Under the pieces are notes generated by a model. That model was not told the origin of the DNA and ran no database searches. It saw only the letters and a list, made by a program, of their open reading frames with translations. Both the position numbers and the translations under genes were made by a program. Shown here one piece after another: positions 54,446 to 64,000 of a stretch of DNA of 64,000 nt (positions within the stretch are counted from its first letter, which is position 1; every line of letters begins with the position of its first letter). Origin of the DNA: Taudactylus pleione (Eukaryota > Chordata > Amphibia > Anura > Myobatrachidae); contig JAUIMM010000646.1 in NCBI GenBank assembly GCA_031769625.1, positions 2,589,001 through 2,653,000 of the forward strand, read 5' to 3'.

Positions 54446-56078
54446 AAAGATGTTGTTGTACTGTAGGCCTGACTGCCACCTCTGCCCTTTTAATACTTAT
54501 AAATGTGTGAGTATTAGAGATAGGTGTGTGGAACATACCACGCAAATATAAAGTGTTGAATATCTGGCAATTTGTCTTTGTGTGATGGACAAATATTATT
54601 GTTTTGCGGCGTGGGAATATTTGAACGGAGTGCAGAAGCAGTGTCACAAAAACAGTTCTAAAGACCATAGATCACTGTGTCACGCAGGTCAGAAAAACAC
54701 AAGGATGAGAGGTTGGAAACACTTTAAAAGCAAAAAAGGCTGATTTTAGGAAAATACAAGCAGTTGGGAGCAAAGTAAAAAAACGCAAGTTACTGTGCAC
54801 ATGGGTAAAAATACTGCAAATACATTTATTTTTTATTTTGCATGCAGGGTAAATACTGGCTGCGTTTGCATATAGAACACAATGCTTAACACCTTTATTT
54901 TTACACTGCAATTTAGATTACAGTTTGGACAAGCCCCACACAAATCTAATTCTCTGTTACATATTTTACATCTCCCCACCTGCAGTGTAACATGGCCTTG
55001 ACAAGGTGCACAGTTACTTGCTCTTTTTCCTATACTTTCCTTTACTCCTACCACAGAATCAGGCTCAATAAGGACCACCATGGCGCATTAGGTCTGCATT
55101 TGCCAGAATTCTCAGATGACCAGTCTGGCCGCCTGGATGCCTGGCTGAGCAGCTCCGCCTCCTGGAGCTCTATACGACCGGCATGTTTAAATGGGGTGTG
55201 CTGCGAAGCCACGCCCCTGTGACTCGTGACACGCCTCCACGGAGGGGTTGCCAATGCCTATTTTAATCCCTAATCCATCCCTGGGTATTATGTACTATAA
55301 TGTCAGTGTAATGAGTCAATGTAATTGGTTAAATTGTGTTGTCTTTGATAAGGACTTATATTGCTATTTGTTGCAGAAAGGGTTGACACTAGTTTTGGAT
55401 AATCACATGCTAATTGCCATCAACATTTGGATAAGAAATAAATTCTTGAGTATAAAATTAAAAAGAATGAGCCATATGATGCCATTATATGGTTATACTA
55501 AATAAAACTTAAAATTTATATCATAATAAACTAATAATAAATTAGCTGTTACTAACCTCTGTGTGATTTACAACTACAAACCAGCAAACAAAATCACAAG
55601 AAAGATATCGCAACTAAAAATTAAATATTCAAAAGAAGAAAACTAATATATTCGTAGTCAGATAAATGTTTTAAGTTTATTCGCCTTCATTTAAAATGAT
55701 ATACAACATTATTTGTATAAACATACAAAACAGCAAGTAGAAAACTCTTATATAAAACCCAGCAACAAGAAAGCAACAAATTAGATCTTCTTTAACTGCC
55801 TTATGAAGTTCTTTTTATTCATTCTTGTTAGTAATCTTTAATAAATAGCCTCTTACAGTTTTTTTATAGTTAAACAGTCCAGACAAGTTACCGCTGTAAC
55901 TAGGATCCATACGACGTAATGTCCAAAAATCAGGGAATGAGTCAGCATTATGGGGCTTATCCTGTGGCGAAGCCGTGTGCCGGCAAAAAGGGGGCATAGC
56001 CTCACGGCCCGAACCCCTGTTGTAATCACTCCAGGAGGTCCTGGAGGTGTGGACTGCCCACGGGGACCACTCTGTGTG
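54446..56078. other. Unassigned sequence
   Basis: No credible gene. 55500-55830 is AT-rich. 54.98-55.26 kb is more GC-rich, with repeat-like phrases but no identified ends. Confidence 0.4.
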
Positions 56079-56208
56079 CAGTGGCGGCTCCCTCACGTAA
56101 TGCTACAGTGCAGCACCCGGCTCCTGTCAGCGAGGAGCCGGCACTTTGGTATCACCCCTCAGCGGGTGACACCCAGGTGCGGCCCACACCCCCCTTGTGA
56201 TACCACTG
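56079..56208. mobile_element. Probable short hAT MITE
   Basis: CAGTGGCGGCTCC start and a CACTG end (complement CAGTGGTATCACAAGG), with a GGGTGACACCC palindrome inside. No duplication is visible, so the call rests on ends alone. Confidence 0.35.
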
Positions 56209-56447
56209 GGCTTCTTCATCAACAGAAGCAGGAAGACCCCCGATGATTAAGTATCCAACTTGCCAGGAGTTGAGGTGGTGGGTACTTAATTAGTGGAGCA
56301 ATTCAGCATTGCTCCAGTACAGGGACAGCTGTTCCGAAAAACAGCTATCCCAGCGATCCGTAACACTGCTACTGAAGTGAAGGTGATACTTGCCACCTCC
56401 ATGATGGCTTTGTGCGCATGTGTGACCTAAGATCTGAAGATGGCATT

Positions 56448-56943
56448 CAGGGGCGGATTTTGCCCAGGGGCTGCGGGACTGCAGCCCCCCCCCCCCAGTA
56501 AAATCCACCACCTCAGTGTAGTCAGTGCAGTCCATGACTACACTGGCTACACTGTGACTGGCAGTGGCTTCCTATTGGAAGTGTGACATGCCAGTCACTT
56601 AAACAACAGGCAGCCCTAGGGGGAGGAGACACTTCCCCCTGGGACTGCCAGTCCGGGCTGCTATTAGATATTAGCCTCTCTGCCTTTTCACCAGCCCTAA
56701 CCGGCTCCTAGGGGCTGCAGATGATACAGCCCTTTGGACGCAGGAGATATGCGCATGCATGCGCAGCTCCCCACCGCTAGTGCACATGCGTCGGTCCCAG
56801 CACCTGTCAGATTGATTTGATTGCACAGGTGCTGGGCCATGAACAGGTGGATCCTGTGAGTTAATGTTTTTATTTCTTATGTAGCCACACTCGTTTTTGG
56901 CTGCTGCAGCCCTCCTCATATAATAGGGTAGGAGCCGCCGCTG
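56448..56943. mobile_element. hAT MITE, 496 bp
   Basis: CAGGGGCGGATTTTGCC and complement CAGCGGCGGCTCCTACC. Duplication ATGGCATT / CTGGCATT (7 of 8; 56440-56447 and 56944-56951). Non-coding. The short open frames inside are not conserved in appearance. Confidence 0.75.
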
Positions 56944-59132
56944 CTGGCATTGGTTCCCGCAAGCAAACTCCAAAAACTTTCAGATATCGGATTTTGCTGA
57001 ATACTACAGTAGGCAGCTCTATCTGGCCCATAATAATGAATGAGACGTTACTTAAAGCATGCGGAAATGACCGTGTAATGGGCCCATTAGTGATGATGAA
57101 TAGACACCTAGGAGAGTTCTCCATGTTGATAATTTACATGGTTTGTTTAAAAAAATGGATATAAAAACCTGATGGGATGGAATTTAAATATGTGGCCAGC
57201 CTCTGCAGAGGCTACCCCCCCTCCTTTCCTCACTCCTCCCTCCCCCGCAGCAGCCAATGCAGTGGGAGATTGCTCACGGCAGCAGCCACAGCAATCTCCT
57301 ATGCCTGAGGGGGGAGCAATCACACTGATCAGGCCCTCTCTGGCTTCGCGCAGGATTGAGGGGCTCACAGCGCTGCTATGTGGTGCTGCAAAAAAGTATG
57401 TTTTGGGGGGGGGTTTTCTCAAGGGGGCATGGAGCCCCCTGGGCCTGGGCCCGGCAGCTCTCTATACGCCTCTGGGTTTATAAACATTGCTGTATCAGCT
57501 GTTATAATACCAAAGGGATAGGTGCTGTTGTAGGCAGTGGCGAAGAGATGATGTTGTAAGTGAAGGAAGAAAAAACACATGAGGGAAGACATGGCCAAAA
57601 CTAGGATTTTTGTCACCCGAGGCAAGGCCATCATTTGGCGCCTCCCCCAAAAAATAGAACATAGGGGACAGAAAGGGTGTGTGGTTTTGTGGCTCCAAAC
57701 CCACAAGAGCAGCAACCTAGCCTCCCGGCAGCTTCTCCCCGGCATCCCCTCAAGTCAGGCACCCGGGTAACGTGCCCCCTTATCCCCCCCCCCCTCAGTT
57801 GCGGCCCTGAGGAAGAGCGCCCTGCTGGTAAGAGTATACAATCTAATGGAGACAGGCAACGTGCCTCGTCCCCACACCACCCACGCAAACGCACACTCCC
57901 CTTCCTCATCATAATGTCATTCAGCCCTAAGCTGTTCAGTACAGTAAATCATTTCCCTCCATAGGAAAAACTGTTTGGAACTGAAGTACTGGGGCTCTAC
58001 AAAACACCCCTGGGTAAGTGGGTTTGGGGTAATGAACTGTAAACTGCTAATTAGTGCTGTATTTTTGTAGATCCCAGCAAGCCCTGGAAGCACTAACGTT
58101 TTCTGATATGCTCACTCTTTTAGAACTACAAGCGCCCATACCCATGCTAGCACTGTAGAACTAAAAGTGCCAGCATGCCCTGGAATCCAGGATCCACTGG
58201 CACTTGCTGTGCCCCTGTATAACAAAATGCTTTCATATAATCTAGCACACTCCATGAAATAAAAAAACTTCATTAAAAATATCGATTTCCCCGCACATCC
58301 TTGTTCTCCACTTTATTGCTCAGCTAAATCAAGGGGGCTTTACTTCCTGCCTGCATTCCCCATGGAGAAGGTAAAAACCCACGTGGAACGGCCTGCCGTC
58401 AGCTTCTAATCAGTACAGAGCAGCTTCGCTGGGGAAAACTGGTCTGTGTTGGTTTGCATCAATGGAGTTCATTGATAAAATGTATCAATGAACGCTATAG
58501 ATACAACTAAGCTCATTTACTATACTTGTTATGTCAACACCAGAATGTGCTGAGGGATGTGTAATCTCACGCTATATTGCATAGAAACAATGATGCAGAT
58601 ACAGCAAGTAGTAGAAGACACAATTATTACCGTTGTCACAATCATATATATCTTTATGGGGGTTTTATTTTTGCATTGGTTGTCCTTAAAGCCCGCAGCT
58701 TCATATAGGGGGCTTATTTGTTACAGTATGCAGCCAGCGCACGAATATTGAGAATACCTATCACCGCATATCGCGGCAATACGAATTTTACTATCGCTCA
58801 GATGTATCAATTTAAATCATTGCGACATGGGATATGCTAATGTGATCACTGTACTTCCACCTGCGGACACCAGGCAGGCCACTGCGCATTTGTGGTTTTG
58901 CAGTTGCGCATGCACAATGTGGAAAAGGCTGGGATGGGCATCGGGATCTCCTGAGACCCACCTCTCCAGCAGCACTGCCCCATTACAGTTAATTGTTAGC
59001 CCATGCATGCAAGCATAACTTTGTGGATCTTGTAAAGTATCATCCATATAGAAAACTATGAGGACAGCTGATGCGGACTGAAAGCCTTTTTATAATTGTA
59101 CATACCAGCGACAATTAATTCTGAACTTAAAC
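56944..59132. other. Unassigned sequence with repeat fragments
   Basis: No gene. 57.2-57.9 kb contains eroded repeat pieces (GAGCGCCCTGCTGGTAAGAG resembles an L2 tail; GGCGCCTCCCCC resembles a hAT end). Nothing was classified in 57.95-59.13 kb. Confidence 0.4.
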
Positions 59133-59378
59133 TAGGGATGTGCAGGCTTGCATTAGTTTGGACTTTCCCGCCAAATTCAGATTTTTTCCGCCACAAATCG
59201 GGCCTCAGAAATAGGCAAAACGTCATCTTTCATGGACAAACATCATCATTCCTGGACAAAAGTCCATGAAAGATGATGCTTGTCCATGAAAGATGACTTT
59301 CTGAGACCCGATTTTTGGCGGGAAAAAAAATCTAATTTGGCGGGAAAATCTGAACTAATCCGAGCCTGCACATCCCTA
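59133..59378. mobile_element. hAT MITE, 246 bp, almost fully palindromic
   Basis: TAGGGATGTGCAGGCT and its exact complement at the right end. Perfect 8-bp duplication ACTTAAAC (59125-59132 and 59379-59386). Arms pair along most of the length (CAGATTTTTTCCGCC with the GGCGGGAAAA side, ATCTTTCATGGACAA repeated on both arms). Same TIR family as 1166-2242. Confidence 0.92.
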
Positions 59379-59924
59379 ACTTAAACATGTGGAAACAACT
59401 GCAGTTTCCACATAGTGTAGGGACATAGTTAATCAATGAATAGGCCCATAAAGAGTACTGTACCTGTAAGGTACAAAGGGCATTGTATTAAAAATACAGG
59501 TCGAGATCCAAACTCTGCCACCTCCAAGGACGTGGAAATTCAAGCTCTTTTGTGCACAGGAAAATGGTGAGCAACCTTCATGGCAATGATTTAATGACCC
59601 TTTAAATGCTTACACCCCTTTATCTGTATTAAATCATTTTGTCCCACAAAATATTGTTTTTGTATGTGGGTGCGAAAAGAGCTGCCGTGTTCCCAATTGA
59701 AAAAATGAAAGGCTCAATCCCTCCCATCAGATGGCATAAAGTTGTGCACCTCTGCGGATGCCACAAGTTCACCCCTTTTCGCTAAAGAAAACATTTTCAG
59801 TTTTATTTTTGAAAAATTTTCCCCATTTAAGGATCAAATGAATACAGAGAGGGGTCTATTTTTTGTTACATGTGTAACCTGAGTACATTTCAAGTTTTAT
59901 TTTACATTGGGCAAAGGGGATGTA

Positions 59925-60490
59925 GTCAGGAAGCCGACGGACTAAATCCCGACCGCCGGCTTCCTGACTTTCTAATCCCGGCATGACAGGCGTTGAAATC
60001 CCGATGCCTGTCATTAGACCTACGGTGGGAGCCCAACACCCGGCATGCCGATCGAAGGTAAGCCGGGCGCCGGGCGCGGACAGCCGCAGGGGGGGAGAGT
60101 TAGGTTAGGGGGCTCCCGGGGGCGACTTAGGGTTAGGCACCCCCCCGGGAGGTTAAGGTTAGGCTAGGGGAAGGGAGGGTTAGGGTTAGGCACCCACTGG
60201 GGGAGGTTAGGGTTAGGCACCCCCCCCGGGAGACTTAGGGTTAGGCTGCGGGGAAGAGGGGGTTAGGTTTAGGCACTTAGAGGGGGGGGGGATTAGGGTT
60301 AGGCATTTAGGGGGGAGGTTAGGGTTAGGCACCCCTAAGGGAGGGTTAGGGTTAGGGGGTAGAATAGGGTTAGTTAATACTTACATTTTGACGTTCGGAA
60401 TCTTCAACCCTGTCGGGCTTCCGCTGTCTCGATTTGAACCGCCGGCCATGCAGCCGGTGGTAATACCTACTACACCCAGACAAAGTATGC
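59925..60490. mobile_element. TTAGG-array element with conserved hairpin (copy 3)
   Basis: A hairpin ATGACAGGCGTTGAAAT with CCCGATGCCTGTCAT (about 59984-60015), a G-rich array of GGTTAGGGTTAGGCACCC units (60095-60370), then CCCTGTCGGGCTTCCGC. This is the same order as at 5.56-5.95 kb. Confidence 0.6.
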
Positions 60491-60689
60491 CTAGAAATGT
60501 CTCTTGAAATGTGCTTCCGCACTGAGGTGTAAATTGAAGGCAAATATGCCACTGAAAGAACAAATACATTTTTTTTTTAAAAAATGCGCGTTTACCTCAT
60601 TTCAAAAATATCACTCCACAATAGAATATCTTGTTTTGCGCTACTCTGGAAAGCTGGGCGCACATGCACCTTTTCCACAGGTAATTTAT

Positions 60690-60800
60690 TATCAGTTATA
60701 TATATAGTGTACACAGCGCCTTACAGAGAACATTTGGCCATTCACATCAGTCCCTGCTCCAGCAGAGCTTACAATCTATACTCCCTACCACACAGTTTGC
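60690..60800 (-). mobile_element. Eroded L2-type tail
   Basis: CAGCGCCTTACAGAGAACAT and CAGCAGAGCTTACAATCTA are the L2 3' tail phrases. Short and degenerate. Confidence 0.55.
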
Positions 60801-61212
60801 AAGGAACGTCTACAATTCACCCCAACTTCTTCCACCTCAGCTCGTGCAAGCTGACAGCGCATTCCTGCTCTGTAATCTTGCGCTGTTTAGAGGAAATAGT
60901 GTACACTACAAAAAGGATATTCCAGTGCAACTGAGCCATTTTGTGCTTTATAAACGTAGTGGTCTGATATCACTGGTCACAAAGGATTAGAGTATGTTTC
61001 CCAGTTGTTTACGTAAATTTTTACCCGTTTTACTGTATGTATAAATGTTTTATTTGGTTTAGTGTAACGTAATGTAATACCCTAAACATATTATTGCCAT
61101 AGCCTCCTATTTATTGCCAGTAATAGCATGTTCTGCATGCTAAACCCAATGTACCGATAATAATTACACAGGTTGTAACAATAACTAAAATAGTACCTAA
61201 TATCTGTCAAAT

Positions 61213-61559
61213 CAGGGGCAGAACTATGGGAGACAATAGAGGTGCCTGCCGCTGAGCTCCAGAACTGAAGGGGCACCTCCTCCATTGCCAACAACATATT
61301 TACCCCACCTAGGGCTGTAAATATGTACCCGGAGTGTATCGTCTTAGCCGACCAATACATGGCACCTCTTCCCGGCACCTGAGAAGCCACCATACACTAG
61401 TGGAGAGCTCCATGTCAGACCATCAGCTGCTGCCTTCGTCTATCTATGGCCTGTTTGCATGCGAATTGCTACATTACAGTATCAGCGCTGTGCCAGGGTG
61501 CGGGGGACACCAAATTATAACTTGCCTCCGGGTGTCTGGGATGAACTTACGCCACTGCT
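61213..61559. mobile_element. Probable hAT-like element
   Basis: CAGGGGCAGAACTATGGG and complement CAGTGGCGTAAGTTCATC. The duplication is poor (TGTCAAAT against CTGTCGAT), so the boundary is tentative. Confidence 0.5.
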
Positions 61560-62290
61560 GTCGATAATTGCACTGACGCTTTAGACTTTGTACTAAAAAT
61601 GCATATTATTGTCAAACTGTCCTATTAATACTGAAATCTAATATTTCATTCATTATCTTAAGATAATTTATACAGAATTGTCATACATTCATAATGTATT
61701 CTATGAAAGCTTGTAGATGAATGAATTTGATAAAAGAATCATTCTATTTCACTTTTATGAAGGGAAAGTCAATTAGACTCTAGAGAATTGAATTTATGTT
61801 AATATCTATATAGTATTGCAGAATTTCACAATGTTATTATTGTTTAAATATCCTTCATTTAGCAATTATGTTCTATTAATTAAAAGCTTAAGATGCATTT
61901 GTATATAATTTCCTAATGAAAATGGCAACACTTCATGATAACTATTATTGACATTACTTTACAATAGTTTACAAATATCTATTTCTTGTCATTACCAATA
62001 TGCATATTAAATAGTTACTATATATAACACCAAACATTGTAGTCAATTCCTAATTAGACAAATAGCATTAGCAGTGCAGAAAAGTCCTAAATTTAAATAA
62101 CGCATAGATCGATTCTCCTAAACATGAGTGACTTGTTTACATATTTTAATTTATGAGTAACTTATTATCATTTAAACATATGTGTACAAAATATCTTTCA
62201 TACATTGTGGAGTTGCCCTCCATTATAGTGAAAATAATGGTTGCCATTGATGAGTTAATTCAATATACAAACCAAACAGCAGCAGAAAGT
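61560..62290. other. Unassigned AT-rich sequence
   Basis: No gene or classifiable repeat seen. Confidence 0.5.
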
Positions 62291-62299
62291 ATTATTCAA

Positions 62300-62376
62300 C
62301 CATAGTGATGAGTATTACTGCCTCACAGCACTGAGGTCTTGGGTTCAATTCCCACCAAGGCCCTATGTGTGTGGAG
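62300..62376 (+). mobile_element. tRNA-derived SINE head, truncated
   Basis: TACTGCCTCACAGCACTGAG with a box-B-like GGGTTCAATTCCC, followed by TGTGTGTGGAGTTTG, the start of a common vertebrate V-SINE-type body. It stops abruptly at 62376. Confidence 0.6.
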
Positions 62377-63529
62377 TTTGATCGGGATCATCATATTGGG
62401 GATTTTTAACATGAAGAATTTCACCGATTCCCCAGCAGATCGGCAGTCATCGATAGTTGATGATCAGCATTTTCAACTGACGGATCGGTGGTTCAGGTAC
62501 GATCGGGGAATCTGAGAAATGGCCGGCAGATGTATGGGGCCTATAGTCGTGATGATGATCTTTGACACACGAGTCACTTCATAGAAGTGACTCGTGAAAT
62601 GCTGTGAAATGCTGATTAACCAGCTTATAATGTCCTAGTTCTGACATTTTATCCTCCTTACATACAGATGTGCCGTCCTACATCCTTGCCAATCGCGCTA
62701 CAAACGTGCGCACGCAATGCGCCATGCAATTACGTGTAGCAGCATACACTAGGGTACGCCATGGTGCACACTGCGATCACACCAATCCTATGGACTCACA
62801 GATGAGAACACAGTGAGTATATCCGCTCACGGGCACACGCCTCGCGCCATACGTGGCACGATTTGCCGCGTATGCAGCAGAAATGCAAAAGGACACATCT
62901 GCATGGCAGGTTCCTTCTTGTCATTTACTCCAGGACAATTACAATTAAGGTAGAAGAGGGGCTTTCTAGAGTACAGTACAGCACATATTTCATTTATGTT
63001 ACAAAGCAAAGTAAAGCATACATTACAATTTGCAGTACTGGAAGAGGCGAGCGGTGACTATTGCACATTTTACTATTGACATGCTAAATCATTTGCTATA
63101 ATCAGACCTTTATTAAAGGTGAAAGATGAAATAAGTCACTGAATGCCCTTGAATTTCTATTTTGAAGGAATCTCAGATCAGAGAATATGGCTGCATAATG
63201 ATTACAATTATACTATTAGTCAACCTTGAAAAATACATCTTAGCTCAGCTTACTGTAGCTCAGATATAGAGATACTGCATTTTATTTGAGCTAACAGGAA
63301 CATCCACTACAGAGATTTCTTGTGCACTTTAATATAATTGTGTCTGCTGACAATAAAACAGTATCATCAATAAATGCACATCCTAGCCATTAGCCGATGT
63401 TTAAATGCAAATAAACTATTATTTTAAGAACACAGTATTCTATTTGATCTGGTTTGAAGTGGTAATAGAAATACATCAAGTTTATTATATATACTGTATA
63501 TGGAGCAGGGTGGATGTAAGCACTGTCTG
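62377..63529. other. Unassigned sequence
   Basis: No gene. 62380-62530 has several short inverted GATCG/CGATC motifs without a definable element. Confidence 0.4.
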
Positions 63530-64000
63530 GACTATATTATTATTACTATTATTACTAGCCTTTATTTATATGGCGCCACAAGGGGTCTGCAGCGTCTTAC
63601 AACGTATAAAATCAGAAACAGTGTGAACAAAAAAATGGAACGAAAGTGACACATACAATACAGAACATTGCAGAACATGGACATTGTTTATAACCAGTCA
63701 TACTACTCAAATAAGCAGCAGGGTCCAAGAACCCGAAGATTTATTGCGGTTGTAGGCAGTGTGGACGATATGGTGGTAGAAGTGAGGGAAGGAAAAGCAT
63801 TTATGGGAAGAGGGTCCTGCTCATGAAAGCTTATATTCTAAAGGGGGGCAGACAGGGGTGACATAGAGGAGAGACGGTGAGCGAGAGCATGGGGCAGTGA
63901 GTGAGGATGAGAGCCGGAAGGCTTGATGAAGAAGTGGGTCTTGAGAGCCCATTTGAGAGTTGTAGAGTCTGATATGGAGAGGGAGAGAGTTCCAGAGGTG
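63530..64000 (-). mobile_element. L2-type LINE 3' end, running off the window
   Basis: (TAT)n then TATTTATATGGCGCCACAAG through GGGTCCTGCTCATGAAAGC. At 63920-64000 it enters the ORF2 C-terminus (GTGGGTCTTGAGAGCCCATT on the plus strand, as at 3391-3411). Its 5' part lies beyond 64000. Confidence 0.8.

Noticed and set aside
57172..57964. Several Pro/Arg-rich frames of 90-108 codons on both strands
   Set aside because: They overlap each other in GC-rich repeat-derived sequence with no recognisable domain.
60095..60370. Interstitial telomere
   Set aside because: TTAGGG units are interrupted by CACCCC and G-runs and sit within a repeated hairpin-bearing unit.
62300..62376. tRNA gene
   Set aside because: A box-B-like motif is present, but no cloverleaf or acceptor pairing is seen; the sequence matches a SINE head.

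Overview
This window looks like repeat-rich intergenic DNA from a large vertebrate genome, most likely a frog. The reasons are several Penelope-like retroelements (PLEs) with GIY-YIG endonucleases, L2-type LINE tails ending in the microsatellite-flanked 'gcgccttacaaa' signature, a Ty3/Gypsy chromovirus, and many hAT-type non-autonomous elements with 8-bp target duplications. I found no intact host gene, no rRNA and no functional tRNA. Almost every coding stretch belongs to a mobile element, and all of these are decayed by stops, frameshifts, deletions or later insertions.

Layout. 0-9.9 kb: a TTAGG-like minisatellite, a hAT-like element (1166-2242), an L2 LINE 3' end split by a hairpin-rich MITE, a second TTAGG-like element (5.6-5.9 kb), two more MITEs, and a short L1-like element (7539-9486) with a 13-bp target duplication. 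9896-29250: one LTR retrotransposon on the minus strand, flanked by a 4-5 bp duplication. Its internal region carries a single reading frame that runs from a Gypsy/PNMA-type capsid (Gag) through a degenerate CCHC knuckle into a Y-box-type cold-shock domain and a novel charged tail, with no pol. Its right LTR was hit by a MITE and by a 13-kb Penelope-like element (PLE-A, 15234-28296, 14-bp duplication). PLE-A in turn holds a second, younger PLE (PLE-B, 20333-25717) and two MITE copies. With the insertions removed the right LTR is about 1832 bp, against 1834 bp for the left one.

29.2-35.2 kb: hAT-like elements carrying minisatellites, an L2 tail split by one of them, and a CA-rich minisatellite. 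35.2-46.6 kb: a truncated Gypsy-type LTR, then PLE-C (35993-46558), whose left terminal repeat contains a chromovirus (36299-40563, 5-bp duplication CCTAT). The integrase of that chromovirus has been deleted, so RNase H is joined to the chromodomain. 46.6-64 kb: mostly unassigned AT-rich sequence with a LINE tail, at least seven hAT-type or similar MITEs, minisatellites, a third TTAGG-like element, a SINE head and another L2 copy at the right edge.

The most unusual item is the Gag-CCHC-cold-shock fusion at 11949-13826. A captured host RNA-binding domain lies in frame with a retrotransposon capsid. Other notable items are hammerhead-ribozyme-like cores in the PLE ends, a MITE family built as a chain of about ten hairpins, and a promoter/first-exon/splice-donor-like module shared by hAT elements with different terminal repeats.
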